Part shown: positions 32,522 through 44,865 of the stretch, in pieces
Position numbering within the stretch: position 1 is the stretch's first letter
Layout of the letters: each line of letters begins with the position of its first letter
Assembly (NCBI GenBank): GCA_014905825.1
Contig: JACGCN010000023.1
Coordinates: 310,001 to 374,000 of the forward strand
Origin: Lyophyllum atratum
Lineage: Eukaryota > Basidiomycota > Agaricomycetes > Agaricales > Lyophyllaceae
Direction: 5' to 3'
DNA: 64,000 nt
Notes under the pieces: generated by a model
What the model saw: the letters and a program-made list of their open reading frames with translations, nothing else
What the model was told of the DNA's origin: nothing
Database searches by the model: none
Position numbers and translations under genes: made by a program

Positions 32522-34195
32522 TTATTGTTTGTGGGAAGTTGAAGACCTTCTCGCGACATTGCTGTTCCTCACGTTGCTTGATGGGGAGGCAAAAGCACAT
32601 TCACAGGCTACAAGTTCCAAATTCGAAGGGAGCACGCCTAGAAAAGGAGGATGAGTAGCAGCTCTTTCCGGGGTGTCCGACTGCGACTGACGTGAAAGAA
32701 GGCTTTTGACTGCTTCTTGGTCGGGTTGTTGGTAGCTCCTACGCCGAAATCGGGTAGTAGATCCCGTCCACTGTCCAGGCGGCCTTGGATCGACTTGTCT
32801 ATCCTGGACAAGTCGCTCGATGATGGTCGATATATCTGGACGTTCATCGGGATGGTGCTTCCAACATTCGATGATAAGATCCCATATCCTATCAGTGAGG
32901 CCCCACTCAGTCCAGGCCAGTTCCGACCTAGAAGGTTGCGAAGGGCGTGTGCCAAGTTTGATTTGAGAAATGACAGCTCCGTCACGATTCCATTTATAGA
33001 AGGGTATGCGTCCTGTGAAAATCTACAGGACCGTCAGTCTTGCAAGTAGCATGCAGGAGTGGACCATACCTCGTAGCATACACAGCCCCAGGCATATATG
33101 TCGCTTGCTGGTGTTGTGACTGACTGATTCACCATCACCCTCGTGTAACTCTGGAGCCTGCCATCGCGCGGTGCCTCCCCTTGACGCTGCTGGAGAATGG
33201 GAGGTCCAGTGTAGAATTTGAGAATCCGTGACGGCTGAAAGGCCGAAGTCAGCAAGGGCCGCTCTTCCCGACCCATCGACTAGAACGTTCGTCTGGGACA
33301 TTTTCGAGCATTAGATAGGTAACTAAGAGCCAAAATAGTAGAAATCTCACAGCTTTCAAATCGCCATGTATAACGTTGTTTTCGTGAAGGTAGCTAACGC
33401 CCGCCGCTGTATCTAGACACTGTTGTTCGGAAATGAGTTCTATGCTAAAGAAGACAGGGTTTAACTCTTACAAGAAGAATACGGTCCACATTCGGATTTT
33501 CTTCCAAGAAGTTGATGACATGCCCATTTCCCGCCCACGGCGAGACGAAAGCTAGCCGCGACCGAAGTCGAGTGAATCCGAAGAATGGGAGGAGGTTGGG
33601 ATGCGAGAGCTGACGCCATAAAATTGCTTCTCGAGAATACTTCTGGGTATCCACAGATTAAAACGCAACCAAGTTAATGACATGCAGATAATACCTTGAT
33701 GAGGTGATCGACTTGGTGAGGCTCGTATATTCTGATGGTCTTCAGACATACAGTTTCTCCCTGCAACCGCCCCTTGTAAATATCTGCATACCCTCCTCCT
33801 GCTACTGGGTCGTCGCCGTATGACTCTATGCTTGCAATTTCAAATCCCTGGGGATATAGATTTGCGTTCTTCGATAATCTCCTCATAGCGACAACGAGGC
33901 TCCGCCTAAAAGGAGCTTCAACAGCATCTTCGTCCAGCAGCTGGATAAAAGTCAACAGTCGGTCGCGATGTCAAGAAAAGAAGTTAAAGAACCATACAGC
34001 CTGGAATGTGTTAAGAAGGGTCTGCGCCTCTTCACCACGCCGTGCCAATAGCGCCTTGTACTGGTCTATTTCCTGAAAAATACTCTCAAGTCGGGCGATA
34101 ATACTGTCGTTGGGGCTTGAAGTCGTGACAATGTCGCCCAGGGAAGTTGGGCGCGTGTGATCCTGGGCAGCTGCTTGTTTGACTGTCCATTCCAT
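32522..34195 (-). CDS. Stand-alone protein kinase, sister of the fusion kinase; one frameshift
   Basis: Exons: 33998-34195, 33695-33940, 33472-33642, 33351-33419, 33070-33292 and 32522-33022. The first exon encodes a linker with ARLESIF, YKALLARRGEEAQ and TLLNTFQA, which in the interrupted gene at 5.2 kb is fused behind ankyrin repeats. Kinase motifs: GGGYADIYKG, VCLKTIR, EAILWRQLSHPNLLPFFGF, HGDLKA with the catalytic Asp present, ADFG, APELH, SDIYAWGCVCYE, then IFTGRIPFYKW and GLTDRIWDLIIECW. Exon 5 is 223 nt where 222 is expected, and the frame slips between HEGDGES and VTTPASDIY near 33130. So the gene carries a one-base change (true or a sequence error) that would truncate the C-lobe. Without it the product has about 468 residues. 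The type is tyrosine kinase-like Ser/Thr kinase; the partner is unknown. It lies between two PH-CNH genes. Confidence 0.8.
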
Positions 34196-34944
34196 TAACG
34201 TGTTGATTCAATGATCAGATGACGGGTTGGGGACTCTGGGGAGGGCAGTTGAATAAGGAAGGATGCGCTCAATGGACCAAACTGGGATTGGCTACGCAAC
34301 TCCATTTTTCTGCAGATTTTCCTATAGATGCAGGGCAGGGTTGATGGGTATAAGTACTTATGGTGAAACAAACCGAAGCCGAGCACTGCCATGTCGATGT
34401 CAAGGGTTGTCAGGGTAAACCCGGTCGTGTGAGGGTCTTTGGAGGTCCTTGTGGTTTTGGGATGACCAGTTTTATGACTGACTACGAAATCCGCCACTCA
34501 GTAGTGATGCTTCAAAAATCGCCTCAGTGGATCGCAATCAATCAAAGATAAGATTAGATTCACGTATGTCCTCACTATACTTGGAGGGCAAACGGATACA
34601 GTATATACAGTAATAATATAGACTCCCTATATACTCTATAGGTATAGCAGGAAGTAACAGAAGTCTCAATAAGGTACTTGAGTAGGTGCTACCGAAATGT
34701 AGGAATGGTGGCTAAACTTGAAACAGGCACGATGGCAATGTTTGCGCTCAAAATCGTGATCCAGTATCCAAGAAGTGAGTTGAAGTCCAAATGGATGGCG
34801 GTTGCAAAAAGACCTGAGAATGTTCATAATAGGTTGACTGTTCATTGGATATAAATTACAGACAAAGGCAAATCCGATGATACCAACCTACTTGTACTAT
34901 CTGTGTTGACAGTCGAAGTGCAATTCAAGTGTACACCCGACTAC
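34196..34944. other. Intergenic, no gene seen
   Basis: This spans from the kinase start codon to the 3' end of the second PH-CNH gene. There are no NACHT or ankyrin sequences upstream of this kinase, unlike its sister. An A/T-rich run with several TATA-like repeats lies at 34595-34650. Confidence 0.55.
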
Positions 34945-37086
34945 TTACACAGTAAGATCCAATGATACATCGGACGGCACAAGTTCGATCACCCTCTGCC
35001 AAGCGACCTTGTGACCTTGATTTTCTCCTCCCCCGCGTGACGCCGTTTCTTCTTCATCCATTACAACATGAATCCTTCCCTGGCCTTCCTCATCTGGACC
35101 AGTATCCACTTGTAGCCCATCCAAGAGACATCGCACCCGAGTACCGGGGATAATCTGTACAAGGCGTCCCGTGGTTATTTCATGAATCTCGATGAAAGAG
35201 GTGTTGAAAATGAAGACGTAAGGCTGATGCAGCGCAGCGGATTCGGCGGTTCCTTCCCATTCTACTATGGGAGCCGACCGAGTACTGGCCTTCCCCTCTT
35301 TGTCAATGTAGAGACCGAAATCTAGTCAAAATGAGCATCAATGAACATCATCCAGGCACAAGCGTACCATCGTAACACAGTAGAAATTCGCTTTCTGTAG
35401 CTTTAAAGAGGCCTACGGGGCGACGATCTTTGCAGCGCTTGACTAGCTCCGAAGGCGCTTTGTCCATCACGGGAACCGTTGTACTGCTCATACTAAGAGA
35501 ACACAGCGTGTCAGTCGAAACGTAGGACATAGAAAGACGCTAGCCACACACTCGGACAATTCTACCAACTCGACCCCCTTGGTGCACAGGATTGCAGCAG
35601 AAAGGTGAGGCTTCATCCCAAAAAGAATGCCACCAAAGGTCTTCTGCATGGCGAAGTACTCTCTGTACTTTCGAAACCAGTCCGTGTTGACAGGGGGACC
35701 AGGTCCAGGTTTGGCATTCGGGTCGCGCTTGATGTTGGCAGGGACGGGCTCTAGAATCCGGTAGACACTATCCCACTTTGAAAGACGGTAAGTCTTTGCC
35801 CAATGGCAGGAACGCAAAGCGACATACCCCTTTCTTTTTCATGTACAGGAGAAAGGTGCGGCCGAGTTGGCGGCCCACGGTAAAGTATTCTACGTCGACG
35901 TTTCCGTTAACCTTGTGGGGCACTTGGTTGACCTGAATCTCGGGAGACATGCCGACCACCACAAGGGCGTCAATATGGAACCCCCACAGCGACTTCAAGG
36001 TAATAATGTCAGGCCAAGTATGCAACAGTGTCTCCGAACCTACCTTGTCGGCTAGCACAAGGAAAACGTTGAAATTTTCTAGCACAGCGCATTGGGTCAC
36101 CCCCTTGAGGTTCAAGACGCGACGGTAAGCTGCTCGATTATTAAACGAAAATGCGCGATGTCTGACATGCCGAAACGTACACTTAGGATAATCGCGTTGC
36201 CCAATCCACACTCCCTCAGCACATCCTATAGCAACAAGAGCATCTCTACTAGGAGACGCTGGTCGAGGTCAGTAACTGGGTCAGGAAATAAAGTCCAATG
36301 ACCCACTCAACAGTGCAGAACAGGTAACGTCGCCCGTCAATGTTGGATCTTGGTTTGTGAGTGCCGACTTTTCATGCGGTGACGAAGCGGCCGAGAACGT
36401 CTTCGAATTCAGCGTGCGGACCTGGAATACCTGATCGGTCTCGCGATGGATGCGGCGCATCTCCAGTGCTCCTTCGATTCTGCGTGTCCACTCCGCGCGT
36501 ATTATGGACGACTCCGCGTACAGGATGATTTCCCTTCCAGCATGACCGAGGGTCAGAGGGAAAAACGTATCAGAGGTATTTCCTGTCTTGCTTGATTCAG
36601 GCTTCCGCATCAGGCTACGAAGAAATCCTTTGCTGCTGCCTTTGGATGCTGACACTTGTGGATCCGAGGAATTAATAATTGTGACAAGGTCGAGGAGGAT
36701 AGGCTAGATAATGCGATAAGTCAATCATGTGTTTGCCGTAGAAGCAACCAACATACTCGACGCTTCACGTGGTAAGTTTCTGGTTGAGTTATCACCACTG
36801 TAAGCACAATTTAGCCATCTTACATACGAGGGCGAAGGAAGGCTAGCCCTTACAGTAGTGGTCAAATAGCAGCACAAGGGCCTGGGCGCCGGCCTCAGGC
36901 CGAGTATATAACTTCCCAGAATGAGTTAGAGTTCTAGCATTGTCCAGGAGCTTCAAATCCTAGCGCAATATTATCAGCATGAGACACAAAAGATTTGGTG
37001 AAAACGAAACATGAACATACTACATGATCTTCCGGTTTCTTGAAGACAAGTCGATCATGGAAAAATGACGGTTTAAGATTCGACAT
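34945..37086 (-). CDS. PH-CNH domain protein, Rho1-GEF-related, no DH domain (second copy)
   Basis: It starts at the ATG at 37086 (MSNLKPSFFHDRLVFKKPED). A PH domain follows: DLKLLDNARTLTHSGKLY, ALVLLFDHY, PILLDLVTIINSSD, then REIILYAESSIIRAEWTRRI near 36490. The CNH domain begins at GDVTCSALLS and contains VWIGQR, GVTQCAVLENFNVFLVLADK, DALVVVGMSPE, KYREYFAMQKTFGGILFG, FLLCYDG, DFGLYID, VEWEGTAES, FIEIHEI and GRLVQIIPG. In Rho GEFs the stretch FHDRLVFKK lies directly after the DH domain, so this protein looks like a GEF that has lost its catalytic half. It shares exon layout with the gene at 30.1-32.3 kb. I found no stop inside the exons read. A role as a scaffold or decoy in Rho1 signalling is inference. 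Confidence 0.75.
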
Positions 37087-38135
37087 CGCTGATGATGATT
37101 GGTGTGGCTTTCAATTCCAAGATAATACCTCATTCCGAAGGACTGAGATTTATAACAGGATTTAACAGGGTGGGAAGCGACTGCGACTCAAGGCCGCATC
37201 GCGTAAATTGCTGTGGAAAATCCTCTTGGCACAAAACTATCATCGAGAACAGCCTCATTGTGCCGACAGGCGTCATATGCGAAACGTCCATGCTTTGCAA
37301 AACCACTCCGGTAGAAGCTTTGGCATAGAAGATCGTCGATCCACACTTGGACACAGGGCAAAAATAATGAGGTATCGCTAGTGGCAGCCTGACGCAGCCT
37401 GACGTTTGGATGGAATCCTTGTTCGAAAACCCTTGAATCGGGCTGAGGCACCTAGACTGCGGATATTTGACCCCGGGAGTTGGGTAGCCACTTGATAATG
37501 ATTGCCCCGAGACGGAGAGTGTTGGCCGCTTCTTGGTCAACGTCAAGTTCAGCACTCAACAGAGGATGTGGGGGACCCGGGGTTTAAAATATCACTTCAT
37601 ATAAGCAGTCACGTGGATCTTCCCAGCTCAGATCTGCTTCCGTGCCGCCGGCGCCTGCCGGCGCTTGGACTTCAGATGCGCGCAGTCTCCGTGACATTGA
37701 CAAGGCAACTGAGTTGGCTTAGTCCAAGTCCCATGTACCCATCTACTTGCCATCTGCAGTACATTGCCTTCGTCCCTCCCAATCGATATCATGGTCTTAC
37801 AACTCGTATCTCTCCATCATCGAAGACTCACCATCTCTTGATCTATGAGCGTCTGGGATCCATAACAAGTTGAATCTTTCAGAGTTACCCTCCGCAATCC
37901 AACACGATAGAGTAACAACTTTCCGAATTCCATAGTCCCTATGTAAGTTGTAAGGAAATAACAGTAAAACAGTCCTTCCGTACAAGCATTCGCACAATGA
38001 TCCTCCTTCCCAGCAACCTTGCTAGCTAAGATCCAGAAGCCCCTTGATTAGACACCTTCCTCGCCTCCCGCACAGTGAATTGGAACTGAGGCACATATGT
38101 GCGATGCCTAAAGATCAATAAACCAGTGCCGTTGC
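37087..38135. other. Intergenic, no gene seen
   Basis: The largest open frame (37130-37555, minus) shows no domain or splice partner. A GC-rich inverted repeat, GCCGGCGCCTGCCGGCGC, lies at about 37643-37660. Confidence 0.5.
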
Positions 38136-38825
38136 TTACAGCAGATTGATTCCCGCAATCACTCCTGCCAGACCCATCACAGCCAAGACGCCATTACCGG
38201 CGCGAGGCAGTGCAGCATTTGATGGTGGGGTTGCAGCAGCGGAATTTGTACCAGTAGCGGTGGCCGACGTCGTAGGAGTTGTGATCGTGACTAGGGTCGT
38301 CGGGATTATGGACGGGACATCACTAACAGATGTAGACGTCGTAGTCGCTGGCGGCGGCGGCGGCGGTGGTGTGGTTGCTGGAGGTGGGGGAGGCGGTGTG
38401 GTTACTGGGGGTGGAGGCGGAGGCGTAGGCGTCGCCGGTGGTGGGACTGGTGTGGTGGTTGCTCTGGGAAGACAGTTGTTAGTTGTGAACGGGCTCGTGG
38501 AAGTAAGGGACGTACGGGTCGCCGCCACCACCAGCACCCTGGGGTAGACCAGGTGGGCATGCACTCGAACCAGACGAGAAGGAGCCATCCTAGGAGCTCA
38601 TTAGCTCTCGATGCATCTAGTCGAATGAGAAGCGAAACATACAGATGGGAAATAGGTACACGCTCCCGCTCCGCTGTACACACATGTGACGAAGTCTCCG
38701 GCATCTTTCGATGAAGTGAGGGGAGTACCGTCGTCATCAGTGGGCGTGCACTTCACCGCAGATGCCAGTCCGATTGCTGACGAGAGGAAGCAGAGAAGAA
38801 GAGCGTTCTTGAGCGCGCAGCGCAT
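38136..38825 (-). CDS. Secreted proline-rich protein with GPI-anchor-like tail
   Basis: Exons 38643-38825, 38516-38589 and 38136-38463 give 194 residues. The start is MRCALKNALLLCFLSSAIGL, a clear signal peptide likely cut after ASA. A short cysteine-bearing head (VKCTPTDDDG, DFVTCVYSGAGACTYFP, SGSSACPPG) is followed by about 45 residues of Pro and Thr in runs of up to seven prolines. A Ser/Thr-rich stretch follows, and the C-terminus is hydrophobic (GNGVLAVMGLAGVIAGINLL) after small residues, as in GPI-anchored proteins. The likely place is the cell wall or outer membrane face, heavily O-mannosylated. Function unknown. The Pro-Thr run is encoded by imperfect trinucleotide repeats and may vary in length between strains. 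Confidence 0.8.
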
Positions 38826-40170
38826 AGTCAGCAACTTGACTTGTCGTGAACAAAGATATGGGAGAGGAATGAGATAGTCCCTTCAAGGGATATATAACAA
38901 AAAGCAAGACAAGGACAAGAACGGAGAGAAATGGAGAGAGGGGAGGGAGCAGGGCACGCTGTGCTCCAGCGATGGAAGGAACAAGAGAATAAAAAGCGTC
39001 AACTTTGCCAAGGCTAAAAATAGGAGCAACGCTCATGTTGGCAGATGGGACACTTGACAACGGCGGCAGACAGACAAGCGCGGCAACGGAGGTTCGCGAA
39101 TCACATGGTTACATGTAGGCATCGTTGTGAACTTGGTTTGACATTGGTACAAGCTATTTAGACAATGACAGCGTTACACAAGAGACCTCAGAGCCAAGAC
39201 CTTATGTATAGCATCTACGACGAGTAGCGCAGAACAATTCGTCAAAGATTGGGCAATCTGAAGGAATGTAGATCACCTCTCGGCCATATTATGTCTCGGC
39301 GGCTTGAAGCGGGCGGCAGGCGGCGGGCGATCCATCAAACATAGTGCCACGACTTTAAAAAGGTTGAGGACACAGTGGCAGGTCATGCCGGCTTTTGGGA
39401 AGACGATTTGTTGTGCCATGGCCCGGAATCCTATCAGTCTGTGAGCCTCAAAAGCGATGACGATATCAATTGTACATGCCTTGATGATTACACCTCCAGC
39501 TTATGCGGGAGCATGCTCAACATATTCGGCGAGGGATTCGTAGCAGCTTGCCGAATTTGCTACACATCATGAAGCGGATGCACACACACGTCCCGGTCAC
39601 TCCTGACGGAGCTAAAGATTGAAATGCACTTCGTGGGACGTATTGAATGGCTTTCGGTGGCGTTTGATCTCGTCTAGACAGGGCCCCGAATGTCGGGTAC
39701 AGCCTTTCCATTCCTATAAACGGGACGGCCTCCGAGGTGAGTAAGGCGTCCGAGCACCGGACTCGGGCGAAGAAATTGGGAACTCTGAGCTGTCGCTGAA
39801 CGGCACACGTTGGTGTAAGAAGAGCATCGACCCCCGTCCTTTGGTCGTGATCGTCTTCGAACGTGAGTTGCTGAAGAGCCTGGATTAAGCCTAGGCCGAC
39901 AGGTGTATGAAGCGGCGTTGCAAAGCCATCTAGTTGGAGGACTTCATTGTAGACGTTGGATCATGATGTACATTTTCGAGTGGGAGGACTAGGTGGTGGG
40001 GATGAAAAGGAATTGCCAATCACGGTGTCACGCAGTGACGTGACATAATGGTCCTCAACCTCCACCTGTCTATCGGGCGCGCCTGAGTCAGCTTGGCCAG
40101 AAACTCATTGCTCTGGTCAACGAATCCACATCTGTTGCTCGTTGTTATCGACAAATTCCTCGGATACACC
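38826..40170. other. Intergenic, no gene seen
   Basis: This separates two divergently transcribed genes, the GPI-type protein and TFIIA gamma. Purine-rich sequence at 38900-38960 lies just upstream of the GPI-type gene. No further coding potential was recognised. Confidence 0.55.
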
Positions 40171-40698
40171 ATGGCGTCAGCGTACTACGAGTTCTATCGG
40201 GGTTCCTCGTATGTTGTCTCCCAAATTTATTGATTTTCTTACGAATCGGTGGCAACGCCACCACTTTCAGAATCGGAATGGCGCTCACGGACTCCCTCGA
40301 CGAGCTCATTACTAGCGGGGCTATCACACCGCAGTTGGCTATGAAGGTTTTGCAGCAGGTTCGTGGTCTCTCTGGGTTGTGTGGTTTCGCGGACCTGTTG
40401 GGAAGTCGGATGCTCATGTGGTACCCTTGCAGTTTGACAAGTCGCTGGCAGACACAATGGTGAAGCAGGTCAAAACGAAGACCACCCTGAAGGTGCGTCT
40501 TACCCGCCACTGTGCTTACCCGTCAGACTGACATCGATATAGGGTCACCTGCACACATACCGACTCTGCGATGACGTCTGGACGTTCATCGTGAAGAACC
40601 CGTCGTTTAAGATGGAGTCGAACGAGATAGTCAACGCCCCGCGGATCAAGATCATCGCTTGCAAGAACGGGGATGCGATTGAGGCAGGGAAAAAATGA
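40171..40698 (+). CDS. TOA2: Transcription initiation factor IIA small (gamma) subunit
   Basis: Exons 40171-40208, 40271-40358, 40433-40492 and 40543-40698 join in phase to 113 residues, the normal length. It starts [20 protein letters not shown], followed by SLDELITSG and [20 protein letters not shown], the four-helix part that pairs with TFIIA alpha/beta. The beta-barrel part follows ([34 protein letters not shown]), ending [24 protein letters not shown] stabilises TBP on the TATA box during RNA polymerase II pre-initiation complex assembly in the nucleus. All residues I know as strongly conserved in this family are present, and the gene looks intact. Confidence 0.97.
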
Positions 40699-41055
40699 GC
40701 CGGGGCTCGCCATGCACTACGATGTAAAATTACAACTGACGCTCAGCATAATATTTTGTACTCATTTTGTCTAAATCCATGTCGTCTTCGAGACAAAAAG
40801 CCCTCCTCATAGAAACAAAAAAACGAATACAAACGCCATGACAAGGACGTTGGTAGTCCTTGGTGGCAACAACCTGTTACCTTGTAGCTGTGCACAACAG
40901 CTTATCACCCTTTGGATAATTAGGCACCGACTTCCTTATTCGTCCAAAAGCGGAGTTACAAAGTGCATTTCATTTCGAACAACTCAAATGGCGCGGGTGT
41001 ATGAGTCTTCCTATTGACACCCTGTTTCCCCTTTGCCACTTACCATCCTTCCTCC
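40699..41055. other. Intergenic, no gene seen
   Basis: This is a short spacer after TFIIA gamma. It probably holds the terminator of that gene and the promoter of the next F-box gene, with no distinct motif recognised. Confidence 0.5.
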
Positions 41056-43232
41056 ATGTCTTGCCATTTCCCGGACCCACCCACGGACTTGTCCCTAGCG
41101 GACGCGCGGCAGGCACTCAGCACAACCCGCTCCTCAGTCTCCGAATTAAGTGCGAAAATCGACGCCGCAGAGGCGGCCCTGGCTCAGATAGTCCGTGAAT
41201 CAAAATTTATGATCGACGAGATGCAGAGCGAGCGCGCAATCCTGGAGGAGCAGGCCTCACAAGCAATGGCATACCTTAGCCCGATCCGCAGACTCCCTGT
41301 AGAGCTGCTCAGGGACATTTTCCTCTGGAGTTTTGAGGACCATCCGTGCTGTGCATGGGTGCTCTCCGCTGTGTGCCCTTCATGGAGGAGACTTACACTG
41401 CGGATGCCCACAATTTGGTCGAAGGTATGTAGCGGTTGTATCTCTTCTGCATTTCAGGGCTACGAGCAGCCATTGAATTTCACGTCCACGCCACGGCACC
41501 TGTGTCAGATGACCCAAGGTCTTATCTTTCGTCAGACTGTGGTTCTTTGCCCATCGTTGACATCGAGAGCATGACACCTGCGCACTAGAGCATCACCCTT
41601 GCAGAATAGGCTCGGAAGCCTGACGGGCTGCTCGGCCCCGTTCGATCAGCTTCTCCGTCGCTCATTGTACGAGCATTTTGAGCTGACATGCGCCCACAGA
41701 TCCGTCTTCTCACGACACAACATGCCTCGGCCGACACCATTCGTCTATGGCTGGAACGCTCAGGTGACTCGGTGCCTCTTGACATCGAAATCTTCCTCCG
41801 TGTCACGAGTAGCAGCTCGGCCTCTGAATCGCCCTCAAGACGTCGACGACTGTCTCGCTCTCGCACGCCAAGCCCTCCACCCTGGTCGATGTCGTTTGCT
41901 CACAATCATGGAATGGCGACTCATTATGTGCTCCCTCACGCGCCTCTTTCTCCCGCGGGGATAGCGATTCTCCCTCCCGCCCAAACGCCTATCATTCTGC
42001 CTCCTTCCCCAGGAGGACTGGACCACACTTGGATCTCTCCTCATCATTCCACTGATCGTCGTGGGTCACAGTCGTCGAGATCGAGTCTCCATTGGGGACA
42101 TATCGCTATTTATTACCTCGCAGAGCAGATGCACCGCTGGGAAAGGTTTATTTTTAGATTTGACAAACAGTTTACATCGATGGCAGCACTTAAGTCTATC
42201 AGTGGTGAGCTAGCTCAGCTTTCTTTCTCCACAATCATGACCTGATGATCGCGGATCCCATCTTTGATAGGTGACGCACCTCTTCTGAAGGAATTCGAAG
42301 TTTCCAGTGCCGAAGCTGCATTTTACCCGGAGTGGCAATGGCTCCCGAACGCACCGCAGAACGCGACACTCGTGCTACCGAAGCTTCAAACTCTGACACT
42401 CCAGTACACCCCATTCAAATGGTCATCCCCTATGCTCCGCACGAATCTCCACACCTTGAGTCTCCGAGCTCTTCCCACCTCACACCTCCCACTTGATCGA
42501 ATCCTCTACATAATAGCGAACAACCCTTCGCTCGAATCCCTCACCCTCCATTTCCAGGGTGTCCTACCCGCTGTGCTACCATTGACACCCACCACCCTCT
42601 CCCATGTAAAAACATTCCACATTGGCGGACACTTCATCCTCAGCCAGCTCGTGGACGTACTCGCCCTCCCCTCCCTCACCGACCTGACCCTCGACATAGA
42701 AGCGCGCGAGCCAATCGAAGATACTATCTCCAACCTCTTGACGCGATCCCATAAGCCCTCTCTAACGCACCTCTCCATCGCCTACGGCACCTCCTCCTCC
42801 AACTCCTCCTTCTACTACGGCCCCAGTGGGATCGTCATCTCATGGACCGCCCTCCTAGCCGACCTCGCGCATCTGCAGACCCTGCACATCGGAGGCACGC
42901 CGCTCGAGCCGCTGCTCGCGGCTCTCGGCAGGCCAGACGACGACACGAATCAGATGTCTGCGTGGGGGTGCCCGAAGCTCGAAGTGCTGGGCATGCGGAA
43001 CTGCCATGCGCATAGCGAGGGCGTGGTGAAGCTCGTGCAGATGGTCGAGGCGCGGAATCCGTCCTTGAGTGGCGGTGGTGGGAGCGGGAGCGGATCGGTG
43101 AATGGGGTGATGCCTGCAAGGCTTAAGTCGCTTGAGCTGTATGATTGTGCGAGTCTGGGCGATGATGTCGTGGCGTGGTTGACGAATAGGATTGGGGAGG
43201 TGGTTTGTACGGAGCCGGATTATGATAGGTGA
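41056..43232 (+). CDS. F-box protein with N-terminal coiled coil and LRR-like repeats
   Basis: Exons 41056-41424, 41700-42204 and 42271-43232 join in phase to 611 residues. The N-terminus (MSCHFPDPPTDLSLADAR) leads into a heptad-like helix (SELSAKIDAAEAALAQIV to EEQASQAMAYL). The F-box is PIRRLPVELLRDIFLWSF with VCPSWRRLTLRMPTIWSK. The second exon contains a Ser/Arg/Pro-rich insert (about 41815-42090). The last exon is LRR-like (LQTLTLQYTPF, LHTLSLRALP, LESLTLHFQG, LTDLTLDIEA, LQTLHIGGTP, LKSLELYDC). A coiled coil followed by F-box and LRR is a common agaricomycete layout, presumed SCF receptor. The first intron (275 bp) is long for this region and could contain a missed exon. The Ser/Arg insert is not expected in the family and may be an unspliced intron, although it is open throughout. 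Confidence 0.8.
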
Positions 43233-44859
43233 GGAGCTGATTGGGTATTGGTTGTCTTTACCTTGCGCGTTTTCGTGTTGTGCTGATGCCTTCTCTTGTA
43301 GGTCTCCGATGCTGCATCCTTATTTATGATGGACGGCGTACGGATTGGGTGGGCATATTTAAACTTAAATTGATATCCTTGGGCTTCGGGCTCTTTACTT
43401 TACTTCAGTGTTCCTTTGGGGATAACTCTTGGAACTTTTATACCTAGATCTTGGTCCGTTGCCTGTACGACGGGGGAACTGTAGTTATATTCCCACTGTC
43501 AACCCCCTTTGTTGTATTATTATCATGTAGTTTTGTTTGTGCCGTTTTCCAATCAGTGCCGCTACAAAGTCCGCAGTCAGCGCGAATACGAAACGTCTAT
43601 ACATGATATCCGATCCCTTGCGACAATTTAGATGTACCAGGATGTTTCGTCCTGGCCTTTGCATGGGTCGCACACAACTTTACCCATGGATACGTTCAGT
43701 AGAGTAGCCCCAATTGTATCAGGACAGCTACGTAACTTCGCAGCAATATATATATCACCGTGAGACACGGCACAAATGTTTTTGTCTTCAATGATCAGGG
43801 CAAGCGAGACGCGTCATTTGATATGGATTGTTTGGTTTCACGACGCGTGCAAGGTGTGGTTGTCATGTGGTCGCGCTATTCATTATTCGGCAATTCATCC
43901 CAGCTTCCGAATCCTGATTACGACCTGTCTCTTCCTGATCTCTTCGATCCGCACAATTTACAATATTTCGCTCTATAAGAATGCACATCAGAACATGCGC
44001 TGGAAGTTGGAACAAAACCCCATCTACTGACAGCCTAGTGGCCATAGACCGAGCTTCGACTAGTACTGAACTAGGAATTCGTCGAACGTTGATATGTATG
44101 AAGTGGATGGCTGGTATGTGCCTTTTATCCTGACGTTCGTGCCCCTTACCCATGACACTTTCTTTGCTTTCGTCAGACACTTTCCAAGACCTTCAAGCCC
44201 TTGTCTTAGCTTTCGATCATCTGGCTTCTACAGGGAGTTGTTCGTTCCTGCAGAAATGCTCTGAATGAATTAAGATATTCTCCATGAATTACGCAATATT
44301 CACGCACCTGCGCGGTAAGGTAGGGTGAGGATGATCAGGGGGCGACGCTCAGGAACGCAGGCCGAGCCCGAGAGGCAAGTGCTGAAGGACTTATCGGATC
44401 GTAATTTGAAGTTACTGAATGCCACGTCCAGGATACAAAAACCAAGTTTGTGTCGTCCCAGGCCCCATGATCAACGAGGAAATCGTGACCGCTCTGTAGA
44501 GCCAGTGGAGTCTTACATTCGACAATTGAACACCCACGCTCCTCCACCCTGTCATTTTTTCTTCCACAACTGGCATACTTATTACCTCCGTGGCCCGATT
44601 GCAATGCTAATGGCAACCCCTTGACCCTACCCTGACCGAAGGCAAACCAATGTTTCTACTTAGAATGCCCGCTTCCTGCTGTTCTCAATGTAAGCCCTCA
44701 GTCATCCTCGTGATCGTTCAGAATAGTGAGAGCCCTGACTAAGTACCGCTGACGAATGATTAATAGAGATGACCGTAAACTTATCGCGGGTATCTTGTTG
44801 CCCCTTACCCTGTATTCAGAGCCATCCGGGCGTATGCCTTCTCAATCTTCAGACTTCAC
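43233..44859. other. Intergenic, no gene seen
   Basis: There are only short open frames on both strands and no domain. A dispersed fragment resembling transposon debris is possible, but I cannot name it. Confidence 0.5.
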
Positions 44860-44865
44860 TGCGAT

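Noticed and set aside
37130..37555. Minus-strand open frame of 141 codons as the first exon of the PH-CNH gene
   Set aside because: It shows no DH-domain sequence, and the PH-CNH gene has a good ATG at 37086 directly before its recognised first exon.
38146..38547. Plus-strand Gly/Val-rich open frame of 133 codons
   Set aside because: It is the antisense of the Pro/Thr-rich region of the GPI-type gene.
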